From: Bacteroidales bacterium
GTDB lineage: Bacteria; Bacteroidota; Bacteroidia; Bacteroidales; Dysgonomonadaceae
Assembly (NCBI GenBank): GCA_012838585.1
Contig: DUPB01000058.1
Location: 1-38,823 of the forward strand
Length of the DNA stretch: 38,823 nt
Reading direction: 5' to 3'
A program made the position numbers and the translations under genes. Shown one piece after another: positions 18,122 to 26,872 of the stretch. The notes beneath the pieces were generated by a model. That model had not been told where the DNA came from, did no database searches, and worked only from the letters and a program-made list of their open reading frames with translations. The first letter of the stretch is position 1. The number at the start of each line of letters is the position of its first letter.

Positions 18122-18154
18122 CAAAGTTACGCAATCTTTCTCATTTGGAGGCAA
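18122..18154 (-). promoter_or_regulatory. bamD operon promoter
   Basis: On the minus strand there is TTG (18154-18152), 22 nt, then TAACTTTG (18129-18122), an exact -7 match. The spacing is two to three bases longer than usual. The predicted transcript would begin near 18115 and so excludes the TTG start codon upstream of bamD. Confidence 0.5.
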
Positions 18155-18176
18155 GGAAACCCCTTTTTATTCAATT

Positions 18177-19688
18177 TTAGGATTCTTTTTCCACGAATGC
18201 CAACAGGCTTTCCACATGCTTCCGATCATTCGACAACTTAGGTACCTTGTTCTGTCCGCCCACCCTCTCGCGCTGTTTCATCCAGTTGTAGAACGTCCCT
18301 GTCGCCATCGCACGAACAACGGGCGATTCAAGGGAGAGGTTGTACGACCGCTTCGCCTCGTAATCGGAGTTGAGCCGCTTGAGGCTTTCATCGAGCTGTT
18401 GCGCGAACCAATCCAAGCTTGGTGGCCCCACTTCAAACTCGATCAACCACTCGTGCGCCCCGTTGCGGTGCTCATCGAAGTAGATGGGCGCGGCCGTGTA
18501 CTCGACCACCTTAGCCCCCGTCAGTCGGCACGCCTCCTCCATAGCCCGGTCGGCGTTATCCACGATCAGCTCCTCGCCAAACGCGTTGATGAACTGCTTG
18601 GTGCGACCGGTAACCTTGAACAGGTAGGGATCGGTGGAGGTGAACTCCACGGTGTCTCCCAGCTTATAGCGCCAAAGCCCCCCGCTGGTACTGATCACCA
18701 CGGCGTACTGCTTGCCAACCTGTACCCCTTCTAACGGAACCGTTTCCGGCGAATCGCTGTCGACCTGCTCCATCGGCACAAACTCGTAGTAGACCTCATT
18801 GTCTAACAACAACAACAGGTCGCTGCTCTCCGGCGAGAACTGCACCCCAAAGAACCCTTCAGACGCGTTATAGGTCTCCCAATAACTCATACGATCAAGC
18901 GGTATGATCTTCTTATACTGCTCTTGAAACGGCAAGAAGCTCACGCCACCGTGAAAAAAGACCTCTATGCGGGGCCATAACTCGGGAATCGTCTTCCCGG
19001 TATCTTGCACGATTTTCTTCAGCAGTACCAGCGTCCACGAGGGGACCCCCACCATGGCCCGTATATCGGCTTGCACCGCGTACTCGGTAAGCCGCTCCAG
19101 CTTCTCTTCCCAGTCGGGAAGAAGCGCGATACTTTCGGGTGTCCGCCTTCGCTTGACCACTTTCGGCAAGTTCTTCATCAGGATGGCGGAGATGTCGCCC
19201 GTGAAAATGCCATCCCCAATGCGGTTCACCTGCTGGCTCCCGCCCATCACCAACGTCTTTCCCAAGATAAACGTGCTATCGGGATGATGTGTCGCGTAGA
19301 GTCCCAACATATGGTAACCCGCACGGTAGCTGCCGTTAAAGAGCGACTCTCGGGTTACCGGAATATACTTGCTTTTATCTTCCGTGGTTCCCGATGACAT
19401 GGCGAACCACTTAACAGGCGTATCCCAGAGCACGTTCTCCTCTTTCTCAACGATTACCCTGTCCAGGTAGGGACGTAGGTCTTCGTAAGCAATGATCGGC
19501 ACTTTCGAGCGAAAATCGGCATCATTCTTCACCTTCCGGAAGCCGTGCTCCCTCCCGTAAAGTGTCTCGCGACCATGCTTCAGCAGGTAGTTCAGCGTGT
19601 TACGCTGGGTGCCAAGGGGATCTTGGATAAACCTCTCTACCGGCTTATAGTATGAACGAAGTATGGAACGTGCTATTCTCTGTATCAT
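18177..19688 (-). CDS. GH3-family adenylate-forming enzyme
   Basis: This 503-aa protein of the GH3 (auxin-responsive promoter) superfamily belongs to the acyl-adenylate/acyl-amido synthetases. The three nucleotide-binding motifs of plant GH3 enzymes are visible: MSSGTTEDKSKYIP, YNASEGFFGVQF and WRYKLGDTVEF, plus FKVTGRTKQFINAFGEELIVDNADRA. Plant members join amino acids to jasmonate or auxin. Bacteroidota homologues are common but their substrates are unknown to me, so I claim only ATP-dependent carboxylate activation, probably cytoplasmic. I use the ATG at 19688; the longer frame would need a TTG ten codons upstream. The gene sits between a Crp/Fnr regulator gene (196 bp upstream) and the bamD operon. 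A TACCTTCG at 19828-19821 on the minus strand is a weak -7 candidate. Confidence 0.85.
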   Translation of the reverse strand: MIQRIARSILRSYYKPVERFIQDPLGTQRNTLNYLLKHGRETLYGREHGFRKVKNDADFRSKVPIIAYEDLRPYLDRVIVEKEENVLWDTPVKWFAMSSGTTEDKSKYIPVTRESLFNGSYRAGYHMLGLYATHHPDSTFILGKTLVMGGSQQVNRIGDGIFTGDISAILMKNLPKVVKRRRTPESIALLPDWEEKLERLTEYAVQADIRAMVGVPSWTLVLLKKIVQDTGKTIPELWPRIEVFFHGGVSFLPFQEQYKKIIPLDRMSYWETYNASEGFFGVQFSPESSDLLLLLDNEVYYEFVPMEQVDSDSPETVPLEGVQVGKQYAVVISTSGGLWRYKLGDTVEFTSTDPYLFKVTGRTKQFINAFGEELIVDNADRAMEEACRLTGAKVVEYTAAPIYFDEHRNGAHEWLIEFEVGPPSLDWFAQQLDESLKRLNSDYEAKRSYNLSLESPVVRAMATGTFYNWMKQRERVGGQNKVPKLSNDRKHVESLLAFVEKES

Positions 19689-19884
19689 CCTTGTTCGAAC
19701 ATCATTACAGTTACTCAACCTACGCGTTTAACGTGAATAACCAACCACGTATGGGGGGTGAGTCGTTTCAACAAAGGGCGTTGTTGGGTGTTACAGGGTG
19801 TGGTGACCCCATTAAAAACGCGAAGGTAGGCAGCAGTTTCCAAAAAGAGAAAAATAAAATCACAATTTAAGATAAAAAGGCAAA

Positions 19885-20586
19885 TCAGCCGATGCGGCTC
19901 ACTTTGATGAGGCGCTCTTCATCGATAATCTTAATTTTTCGCCCATCGATGGCAATCATGCGTTCGTTCACGAAGTTGGAGAGGGTGCGGATAGCGTTGG
20001 AAGTGGTCATGTTAGAGAAGTTGGCCAGGTCCTCACGAGCCAGGTAGATATTGATGGTAGCCCCATCTTCTTCCACCCCGTAACTCTCTTTTAACAGGAG
20101 GAGCGTCTCGGCGAGGCGACCCCGCACATGCTTTTGGGTCAAGCTAACCACCCGGTGGTCGGCTACCCCCAAGTCCACCGACAACATCTGGATGAAAAAG
20201 AGTGCCAGGTTCCCATTTTTTCGGAGGAACTGTTCAATCAACTCCATGGGGAGAAGACAGACCGTGCAAGGCTCGAACGCGGAGGCTGACGAAACGTACG
20301 GCTCACGGGCGAAATAGGCCCTGTAGCCAAAATAGTGAACCGGGCAGATAATACGGATAATGTGGTTTCGGCTACCTACACCCCGCTTGTATATCTTCAC
20401 CTTACCCTTGAAAAGACACATCAAATCCTTTGGGGTTTCACCTTCGGTGTAGATTAAATCATTCTTCTTGAAATGAAGAATACGCGCGTTGTCACGCAAC
20501 TTCTCCCTCTCAACATCCGACAAAACCCTCCATATATCTGTCAGCGAGGAGGACAAATCAATTATCCCTCTATTCTTCCCGGCCAT
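19885..20586 (-). CDS. Crp/Fnr family transcriptional regulator
   Basis: This 233-aa regulator has an N-terminal cyclic-nucleotide-binding-like beta-barrel (about residues 20-130: LHFKKNDLIYTEGETPKDLMCLFKGKVKIYKRG, then FGYRAYFAREPYVSSASAFEPCTVCLLP), a dimerisation helix, and a C-terminal winged helix (about 170-230). The recognition part reads YLAREDLANFSNMTTSNAIRTLSNFVNERMIAIDGRKIKI. I see no N-terminal Cys cluster of the FNR iron-sulphur type, and the barrel lacks a clear cAMP-binding RxS signature, so its effector is unknown. The promoter and a perfect 10-bp palindrome GTTATATAAC (20591-20600) lie just upstream, a possible operator. It is divergent from the DUF5686 gene. Confidence 0.88.
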   Translation of the reverse strand: MAGKNRGIIDLSSSLTDIWRVLSDVEREKLRDNARILHFKKNDLIYTEGETPKDLMCLFKGKVKIYKRGVGSRNHIIRIICPVHYFGYRAYFAREPYVSSASAFEPCTVCLLPMELIEQFLRKNGNLALFFIQMLSVDLGVADHRVVSLTQKHVRGRLAETLLLLKESYGVEEDGATINIYLAREDLANFSNMTTSNAIRTLSNFVNERMIAIDGRKIKIIDEERLIKVSRIG

Positions 20587-20614
20587 CCGTGTTATATAAC
20601 TATGTTTAAAAACA

Positions 20615-20622
20615 CAAATATA
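20615..20622 (-). promoter_or_regulatory. -7 element of the Crp/Fnr gene
   Basis: On the minus strand this reads TATATTTG, an exact -7 consensus match. There is no clear TTG at 19-20 nt upstream. The palindrome GTTATATAAC (20591-20600) lies between it and the start codon, in the predicted leader. Confidence 0.45.
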
Positions 20623-20707
20623 ACGGTTTTTTTACACTATAATTGTAAAATAAGGGAAAGTTTTTGTTAAAATTTGGCGCTCTGGGTAAAAGGGGTGAAA
20701 AATCACC

Positions 20708-20715
20708 TATTTTTG
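20708..20715 (+). promoter_or_regulatory. -7 element of the DUF5686 gene
   Basis: TATTTTTG matches the -7 consensus exactly and gives a leader of about 30 nt to the ATG at 20751. The -33 region is poor: TGG occurs at about 22 nt instead of TTG at 19-20. Confidence 0.4.
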
Positions 20716-20750
20716 TGATGAAAAGGTTTCTGTAACGATAACTTGCATCA

Positions 20751-23030
20751 ATGGGAAAACGGATTGCAAATAGTCTTATTTCTCTCCTTTTTATGTCCGC
20801 TGTTTTTGCCTCGGGTACCGCGTTTACCACGGAACCTGCTTCTTCGCCGGCAACCACCACCGTGAAGCCAGCCTTCACGGTAAGCGACACCCATGTTGCG
20901 GATCCTGCTTCCACGACAGCAACCCTCACCACAGAGCTTTCCCACGCCCCGGATCCGGTTTTCACGGTAGACTCGATCCTATTTCGCGCCATGAACGCCG
21001 CGGAGAAGTACAATAACCTGGTAGAGAGGTACACCGCGGAAGTATACACCCGAACGTACGTGGAGACAATCAACAAAAACTTCCTCTACAAGTACACCCA
21101 CCTGATCCCGCACTTCGTCTTGCACGATCCGAAAAACGACGAGGCGTTGATTGAAACCATCAGTGAGCTGAGGTACGACTACCCGAACAATTACGTGCAG
21201 GATATCCGACACGTGATGGGTACGCTGACCAAACAAAAAGAGATCGACCTTATCCCTTTCAACCTGTTAAACATCAATATTTACGGGGAGACCACCAATG
21301 ATGAGAGCTTCTTCATGCCCATCCGCTTCAGCACGGCCAAGTACTACCGCTACTCCCTGTACGAAACATTCAAGGAGGGAGGAAAAAGCTTTTACCACGT
21401 TCTTTTCACGCCAATTTACGAGAACACGAAACTGCTCAAAGGGTCGTTTATCGTAGAACGAGGCACCTGGCGGGTGATATTTTTCAGGGGTGAGGGGGTG
21501 GGTATCTTCTCCAACTTCTCGTTCGAAATCACGATGGGCAACGAGTGGATTACCAACTACCTACCGGTGGAGTTCACCATTTACCAAACCGCATCGTACC
21601 TGGGCAACGTCCTCGCCAGTCGACACCTGGCCAAGTTAACTTACCGGGACATCCACCTGCGCCAGCCCACGAAGCCGGAGCGGTCACTCAACATTAGCGA
21701 CTTTTACAAAGTAAGGCTCGATTCGGTACCGGTCCATAACAGCCTGGCGTTCTGGGAAGCGAAGAGACCCATCCCCCTGCAAGCGAAAGAGAGAGACATC
21801 ATCAGCGAATACCAAAAGCGATGGCAGGATAAAAAGGCAAACGGGGATACCTTAAACGGCTCCAGGGTTGCGCAACAGGTGGCACAACGCGTGGTGATGA
21901 ACTCCAAGTACAAGTACCGATCCACCCGGATCGGCTATTCCGGGTTGCTGAACCCCCTGATGCTCGCCTACAACTCAAGAGACGGGATCAGCTACAGGCA
22001 AAAGCTCTCGTTCAATATCGATATGAGCCACCAAAGAACCGTGAAAATCAACCTGTTTGCCGGATACATGTTCCATAGGAAGGAGTTTTTCACCGACCTC
22101 ACGACCACCTTTAACTACGATCCATTTCACCTGGGAAGTGCCACCCTCTCCTTAGGAAAGGGAAACCCAACTTATAGTTCACTCTTCGTGGAACAGGTTC
22201 AGGACAGCCTTAAAAAACAGGGGATCAAGTTCGAAGACATCTCACTCAACTATTACCAGGACTACTACGCGAGGCTCTACAACACGCTGGAAATCACCAA
22301 CGGACTCCTCCTGCAAACAGGTATCAACTACCATATCCGCAAGAGCAAAAACAAGACGATGAACCTGCGAAGCAGCACGGTAAACAGCGAGCCAATAGAA
22401 GGGCTATTCGGAACGCGCCGGTCATTTGCCCCATTCTTACGTGTCAGCTGGACCCCAAGGCAATACTACCGTTACGAGGGGCGACAAAAAATTTACGTCC
22501 GATCTAACTTTCCCACGTTCAAGCTGGAACTGTCAAGAAGTTTTCAAAACATCTTGGGTAGCACCTCGGAATACAACCGCGTGGAACTGGATATCAGCCA
22601 AAACATCCCAACCGGGCTGATGAACTCCCTGCAATACCACGTGGGAGCCGGTGTGTTTGTCAACCAAAAAACGGAGTACTTCGCGGACTTCGTCTACTTT
22701 TCAAAAAACAACTTCCCCGAAAACTGGGATGATGGACTGGGTGGCAACTTCAACATACTGAGCAGGGATCTCTACAACGCATCCGACTCCTACATCCAGG
22801 CCCACATGATGTTCGAAGCCCCCTTCCTAATACTCAAGAACATCCGTTTCATCTCCGACTTCGCCGATAAGGAGCGGATCTACCTGAGCACCCTCTACAC
22901 CCCCCAAATCATCTCCTACACGGAGCTCGGGTACGGCATTGGGAACCGCTTCTTCAACGCGGGTCTCTTCACGTCGTTTCACAAGACCAAGTTCCGACAG
23001 GTAGGCGTGCGGGCGGCATTTGAATTTTAG
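20751..23030 (+). CDS. DUF5686 family outer-membrane protein
   Basis: This 759-aa exported protein starts with a signal peptide (MGKRIANSLISLLFMSAVFAS). Residues about 24-75 form a Thr/Pro/Ala-rich linker made of two related imperfect repeats (AFTTEPASSPATT..FTVSD and DPASTTATLTT..PVFTVDS). The rest matches the DUF5686 pattern: AMNAAEKYNNLVERYTAEVYTR, a central YGETTNDESFFMPIRFSTAKYYRYSLYET, and a C-terminal half of aromatic amphipathic strands ending in Phe, as expected for an outer-membrane beta-barrel. Most family members I know carry an N-terminal carboxypeptidase-like regulatory domain; here the repetitive linker stands in its place. Function is unknown, perhaps transport or assembly. 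It is divergent from the Crp/Fnr gene and followed by ispE. Confidence 0.75.
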   Translation: MGKRIANSLISLLFMSAVFASGTAFTTEPASSPATTTVKPAFTVSDTHVADPASTTATLTTELSHAPDPVFTVDSILFRAMNAAEKYNNLVERYTAEVYTRTYVETINKNFLYKYTHLIPHFVLHDPKNDEALIETISELRYDYPNNYVQDIRHVMGTLTKQKEIDLIPFNLLNINIYGETTNDESFFMPIRFSTAKYYRYSLYETFKEGGKSFYHVLFTPIYENTKLLKGSFIVERGTWRVIFFRGEGVGIFSNFSFEITMGNEWITNYLPVEFTIYQTASYLGNVLASRHLAKLTYRDIHLRQPTKPERSLNISDFYKVRLDSVPVHNSLAFWEAKRPIPLQAKERDIISEYQKRWQDKKANGDTLNGSRVAQQVAQRVVMNSKYKYRSTRIGYSGLLNPLMLAYNSRDGISYRQKLSFNIDMSHQRTVKINLFAGYMFHRKEFFTDLTTTFNYDPFHLGSATLSLGKGNPTYSSLFVEQVQDSLKKQGIKFEDISLNYYQDYYARLYNTLEITNGLLLQTGINYHIRKSKNKTMNLRSSTVNSEPIEGLFGTRRSFAPFLRVSWTPRQYYRYEGRQKIYVRSNFPTFKLELSRSFQNILGSTSEYNRVELDISQNIPTGLMNSLQYHVGAGVFVNQKTEYFADFVYFSKNNFPENWDDGLGGNFNILSRDLYNASDSYIQAHMMFEAPFLILKNIRFISDFADKERIYLSTLYTPQIISYTELGYGIGNRFFNAGLFTSFHKTKFRQVGVRAAFEF

Positions 23031-23066
23031 TCGCTCACTAAGAGGAAGAGAGGTGCAAAAAATATG

Positions 23067-23074
23067 TATCTTCG
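23067..23074 (+). promoter_or_regulatory. candidate -7 element of ispE
   Basis: TATCTTCG fits the -7 consensus except for C in place of the second-last T, a variant often seen in Bacteroidota. It lies 18 nt before the ATG at 23093. No TTG is found at the expected -33 position. Confidence 0.3.
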
Positions 23075-23092
23075 CGGTAAAGTAAGCACGGC

Positions 23093-23992
23093 ATGATCTG
23101 TTTTCCCAACGCGAAAATCAACGTGGGCCTTCACGTCCTCTCCAAACGGAATGACGGGTACCACAACCTAGAGACCCTCCTCTACCCCATCGGGCTAAAG
23201 GATGCGCTAGAGATTATCCCCACGTCTACCGGAAACACCAAGCAGTACGGGGCGATAGAAGCGAATCAAGAGAAAACGGTGAATCCCGTCACGTCTGCAC
23301 GATACCGCTTCCACCAAACCGGCCTGCCGTTAACGGGGGTGGCAGAAGGAAACTTGGTGATCAAAGCGCTGCAACAGGTAAAAAAGCGAAGGGAGATCCC
23401 CCCCATCGATATTCACCTGCTCAAGAAAATCCCCTCGGGTGCCGGGCTAGGCGGTGGGTCGTCAGACGGCGCATTCATGCTCCAGTTGCTTAACGAGACG
23501 TTTCAGCTGCAATTTTCCGAAGAGGAACTCAAACGAATGGCAGCGATGCTTGGTGCAGATGCCCCGTTTTTCATCGGCAATCGACCCGCGCTGGCAACCG
23601 GCATTGGTGACCAACTAGAACCGGTTGACCTGGACCTGTCGAGGTACTTCTTGTTGCTCGTGAAACCAAACATCGAGGTTTCCACGAAAGCAGCCTACGC
23701 GATGGTCACCCCGGCCGTGCCCGAGGTATCCATCCGGGAGATCATTCGTCAACCGGTACACGAATGGAGGCAAGCGCTGAAAAACGATTTCGAACCCCCT
23801 GTCTTCAAGAAATACCCGGCTATAGCCCGGATCAAGCAGCAGCTCTACGAAATGGGTGCCCTCTACGCCTCCATGAGTGGCTCCGGCTCATCGGTCTACG
23901 CCCTATTCGAGGGGGAACCGAAAGAGCCGGCGTGGCAGGAATCCTTCCCAAGCTGCTTCACCTGGTGCCACCAACCACTATTGCCATCGTAA
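23093..23992 (+). CDS. ispE: 4-diphosphocytidyl-2-C-methyl-D-erythritol kinase
   Basis: This 299-aa GHMP-family kinase phosphorylates CDP-methylerythritol in the non-mevalonate (MEP) isoprenoid pathway, in the cytoplasm. Signatures are the N-terminal FPNAKINVGLHVLSKRNDGYHNLET with Lys8, the ATP loop KIPSGAGLGGGSSDGAF (about 112-128), GADAPFF with catalytic Asp156, and the C-terminal MSGSGSSVYALFE. Length is normal. There is a loosely conserved insert at about residues 48-70. No other MEP-pathway gene is in the window. The next gene, an S9 peptidase, starts 80 bp downstream on the same strand. Confidence 0.95.
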   Translation: MICFPNAKINVGLHVLSKRNDGYHNLETLLYPIGLKDALEIIPTSTGNTKQYGAIEANQEKTVNPVTSARYRFHQTGLPLTGVAEGNLVIKALQQVKKRREIPPIDIHLLKKIPSGAGLGGGSSDGAFMLQLLNETFQLQFSEEELKRMAAMLGADAPFFIGNRPALATGIGDQLEPVDLDLSRYFLLLVKPNIEVSTKAAYAMVTPAVPEVSIREIIRQPVHEWRQALKNDFEPPVFKKYPAIARIKQQLYEMGALYASMSGSGSSVYALFEGEPKEPAWQESFPSCFTWCHQPLLPS

Positions 23993-24072
23993 CACGTGGA
24001 TCAGAGCCGACGGTACAGATGGTGGACAGGCAAATAGAACAAACAGTAATGTAGAAAACAGATAGAGTAAAG

Positions 24073-26625
24073 ATGAAAAAACGTATGAAACGACAGATTA
24101 TTTGGATGATCGCATGGGCCTTCCTACTGCCCTACCTTAGCGCGCAACAGGTCGTGATGCCTGATAACATCGCCGCTTTTGGTCCCATCGAGGTGCGAAA
24201 ACCGGTGTTGCTGGATAGCGTGAACTTGAAGGATGCCTCTTTCTCTGACGAGGCGCTTCTCACCTATCCCATCACCTTCCCCGAGCAGGAGCGGTTCACC
24301 ACCGAGTTGACAGCCGATACGGCGGGTTTCTTCCACCCTAGCAAACCGGAACGGGGAATGGCCTTCCAGCTCTTCTCAATCTACTTGACGGGCGACTGCT
24401 ATGGCAAGGGCAAACTCACGGTCACTTCACCCAACCCCCTGGAGGTATGGATTGATGGGGCAAAGAAAGGAAGCAAGACGCAACGGGAGGATAGCCTGCA
24501 CCTGGCCGGCAAAGTGACCACCAACATAGAGGGTTTTACCAATAGCGTACGGCTGGTGATCAAGCTGCTGGCATCGGCCGAAGATAAAGTCGACCCGGCC
24601 TTTAAAATCGAAGTGAAACCGGAAAAAGGCGACTCGCTGCTCACCTACAGCTTTATTGGCGTGGGAGCCAGGCGCATCGACATTAAAGACATCCTGGAAG
24701 GAAAACGGGTATCCAGTTCAACGATATCGCCCAGCGGTCGCTTTATACTGCTATCCCTTCGCGAAACCTTGCCTGGAGGAAGTGCCCGAAGCTATACCGA
24801 GGTGTACGATGCCCATCAAAAGCGCACCATCCTGTCGGAATCATCCAACCGTGCCCAGTTGGGTTGGATGCCCAAGCAAGACCTGCTCTACTTCACGGAG
24901 GACAATAAGGATAGCTATCGGTTTTGCACGTTAGACCCATTGACGATGGAGGTGAAAGTGATGGCTGAGGGGTTGCCCAAAGAGCGGTTCCAGGTGGCAC
25001 CCGATGAACAGTCGCTCTTCTTCTCCTCCAAGGAGACCCTGAGCGCGAAGAGCCCCGGGGGGCTGAAAAGGCTTATCGGGATAGATGACCGGCAGGCCAA
25101 TTACCGCGATCGCTACTTCATCTACCGCTACTTTTTCGACACCGGGCTCACCCAACAGCTCACGTTCGGTCGGCAAACCGCCTCGCTGAACGACATCTCT
25201 GACGACACGCGCTACCTGCTCTTCAGCACCTCTAAAGAGGAGCTCACCGAACGCCCCTTCCGAAAAAGCTCCCTCTACAGGCTAGACCTTGAGTCGATGC
25301 AGGTAGACACCGTATGGGAAGAGCAGGTCTATGCCTATACCGCCCAATTCTCACCGGATGGCAAGCAGCTACTGGTGCATGGGGCACCGGAAGCGTTTGA
25401 CGGCATCGGGCTGAACATCCAACCGGGGCAGATCGCGAACAGCTACGACACCCAATCGTTTATCTTCAACCTCAACACCAAGGAGGTGGAAGCGGTAACG
25501 CGCGACTTTGGCCCCACCATCAGCACGCAAGAGTGGAACCCGAGGGACAACCGCATCTACTACCGGGTGGAAGAGGGAGACCGGGGCAACGTGTACCGCT
25601 ACTCGCCCAAGAACAAGAAGTTCGAGAAGCTGCCACTGAAAGAGGATGTAATCCGCTCGTTTAACATAGCCAACGATGGCGACTGGGCCACCTATACTGG
25701 CGTGAGCGTCTCCAACTCCAACCGGAGTTACTTGCTTAACCTGCGTACGCTGGAATCGACCCTAATCTCCGACCCGTACGCGGAGCGGCTCGCGCGACTA
25801 CGGCTGGGCGAGGTGGAAGAGTGGCACTTCACCAGCTCTTTCGGCGACCGGATAGAGGGACGTTACTACCTACCACCCGACTTCGACCCGGGCAAGAAGT
25901 ACCCGCTTATCGTCTACTACTACGCGGGGACAAGCCCCACCACCCGCGTATTCGAGAGCACCTACCCCCTGCACGTGTACGCCGCGCAGGACTACGTGGT
26001 CTACACGATGCAACCAAGTGGCACCACGGGATACGGGCAGGAATTCTCGGCACGACACGTGAACGCGTGGGGTAAGCAAACCGCGGAAGAGATTATCGAG
26101 GGGGTGAAGGCGTTCGTCGCCGCGCACCCGTTCGTGGATGGCAACAAAATAGGCAACATCGGGGCATCGTACGGCGGCTTCATGACGCAGTACCTGATTA
26201 CCCAGACCGACCTCTTCTCGGCATCGGTATCGCACGCCGGCATCAGCAACATCACCAGCTACTGGGGAGAAGGCTACTGGGGATACGCCTACAGCGCGGG
26301 AGCCAGCGCGGGCAGCTTCCCTTGGAACAACCCGGAGCTGTACGTGAAACAGAGCCCCCTCTTCCTTGCCGACCAGATCAACACCCCGCTGCTGCTCCTC
26401 CATGGCACGGCAGACACCAACGTGCCCATTGGCGAAAGCATCCAGATGTACAACGCGCTGAAGCTGCTGGGGAAAGAGGTGGAGTTTATCCAGGTAGAGG
26501 GGGAGAACCACGCCATTTACGATTACGAGAAACGGATTGCCTGGAACCATGCCATATACGCCTGGTTCAACAAGTGGCTTAAGGAGGATGCCCGCTGGTG
26601 GGATTCGATGTATAAGGGCAAGTAA
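24073..26625 (+). CDS. S9 family (prolyl oligopeptidase-type) exported peptidase
   Basis: This 850-aa serine peptidase has a signal peptide ending PYLSA, so the mature protein would start with two Gln residues. Residues about 200-570 form a beta-propeller with WD40/TolB-like blades. The C-terminal alpha/beta hydrolase domain holds the catalytic triad: GASYGGF with Ser699, HGTADTNV with Asp781 and ENHAIYDY with His813. It probably acts in the periplasm on short peptides, like the dipeptidyl- and acylaminoacyl-peptidases used by peptide-fermenting Bacteroidales. The first ATG is at 24073, with a second three codons later (MKRQIIW); both give a workable signal peptide. Confidence 0.88.
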   Translation: MKKRMKRQIIWMIAWAFLLPYLSAQQVVMPDNIAAFGPIEVRKPVLLDSVNLKDASFSDEALLTYPITFPEQERFTTELTADTAGFFHPSKPERGMAFQLFSIYLTGDCYGKGKLTVTSPNPLEVWIDGAKKGSKTQREDSLHLAGKVTTNIEGFTNSVRLVIKLLASAEDKVDPAFKIEVKPEKGDSLLTYSFIGVGARRIDIKDILEGKRVSSSTISPSGRFILLSLRETLPGGSARSYTEVYDAHQKRTILSESSNRAQLGWMPKQDLLYFTEDNKDSYRFCTLDPLTMEVKVMAEGLPKERFQVAPDEQSLFFSSKETLSAKSPGGLKRLIGIDDRQANYRDRYFIYRYFFDTGLTQQLTFGRQTASLNDISDDTRYLLFSTSKEELTERPFRKSSLYRLDLESMQVDTVWEEQVYAYTAQFSPDGKQLLVHGAPEAFDGIGLNIQPGQIANSYDTQSFIFNLNTKEVEAVTRDFGPTISTQEWNPRDNRIYYRVEEGDRGNVYRYSPKNKKFEKLPLKEDVIRSFNIANDGDWATYTGVSVSNSNRSYLLNLRTLESTLISDPYAERLARLRLGEVEEWHFTSSFGDRIEGRYYLPPDFDPGKKYPLIVYYYAGTSPTTRVFESTYPLHVYAAQDYVVYTMQPSGTTGYGQEFSARHVNAWGKQTAEEIIEGVKAFVAAHPFVDGNKIGNIGASYGGFMTQYLITQTDLFSASVSHAGISNITSYWGEGYWGYAYSAGASAGSFPWNNPELYVKQSPLFLADQINTPLLLLHGTADTNVPIGESIQMYNALKLLGKEVEFIQVEGENHAIYDYEKRIAWNHAIYAWFNKWLKEDARWWDSMYKGK

Positions 26626-26819
26626 ACGGGAGAAAGGAAAACGGGAGAAACGGCGCACCCGGTAAGAGCAAAAAAACGGCGTGGAGGCAAGATTCGATGT
26701 GACTGGACAAATAACCTACGTGAAACAGGTCCCGTGAAGCGAAAAAAACGTATCTTCGCGATACGAATGCATTATTGCCCTCGATTTTCACACGCTCATC
26801 GTTTTGTCACGATTTTCGC

Positions 26820-26851
26820 TTTGAAAGCGGAGAGAGAATTGATTAATTTTA
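26820..26851 (+). promoter_or_regulatory. promoter of the XRE-cupin gene
   Basis: TTTG at 26820-26823, a 20-nt spacer, then TAATTTTA (26844-26851). It fits the sigma-ABfr consensus with one mismatch in the -7 box (final A for G). The leader to the ATG at 26873 would be about 15 nt. A second possible -7 box, TATCTTCG, lies at 26751-26758 without a -33 partner. Confidence 0.5.
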
Positions 26852-26859
26852 CCTAACTC

Positions 26860-26864
26860 GGAGG
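26860..26864 (+). promoter_or_regulatory. strong Shine-Dalgarno of the XRE-cupin gene
   Basis: GGAGG lies 8 nt before the ATG at 26873, inside a purine run. Clear Shine-Dalgarno sequences are uncommon at Bacteroidota starts and most other genes here lack one, so this supports the chosen start. Confidence 0.6.
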
Positions 26865-26872
26865 AGAGAGAG

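Noticed and set aside
19769-19786. Small hairpin CAACAA/TTGTTG upstream of the GH3 gene
   Set aside because: Six weak pairs with no conserved context; likely to occur by chance.
25870-26658. Minus-strand open frame of 262 codons
   Set aside because: It is antisense to the catalytic domain of the S9 peptidase, whose triad and family motifs are intact; the long frame is a by-product of codon bias.
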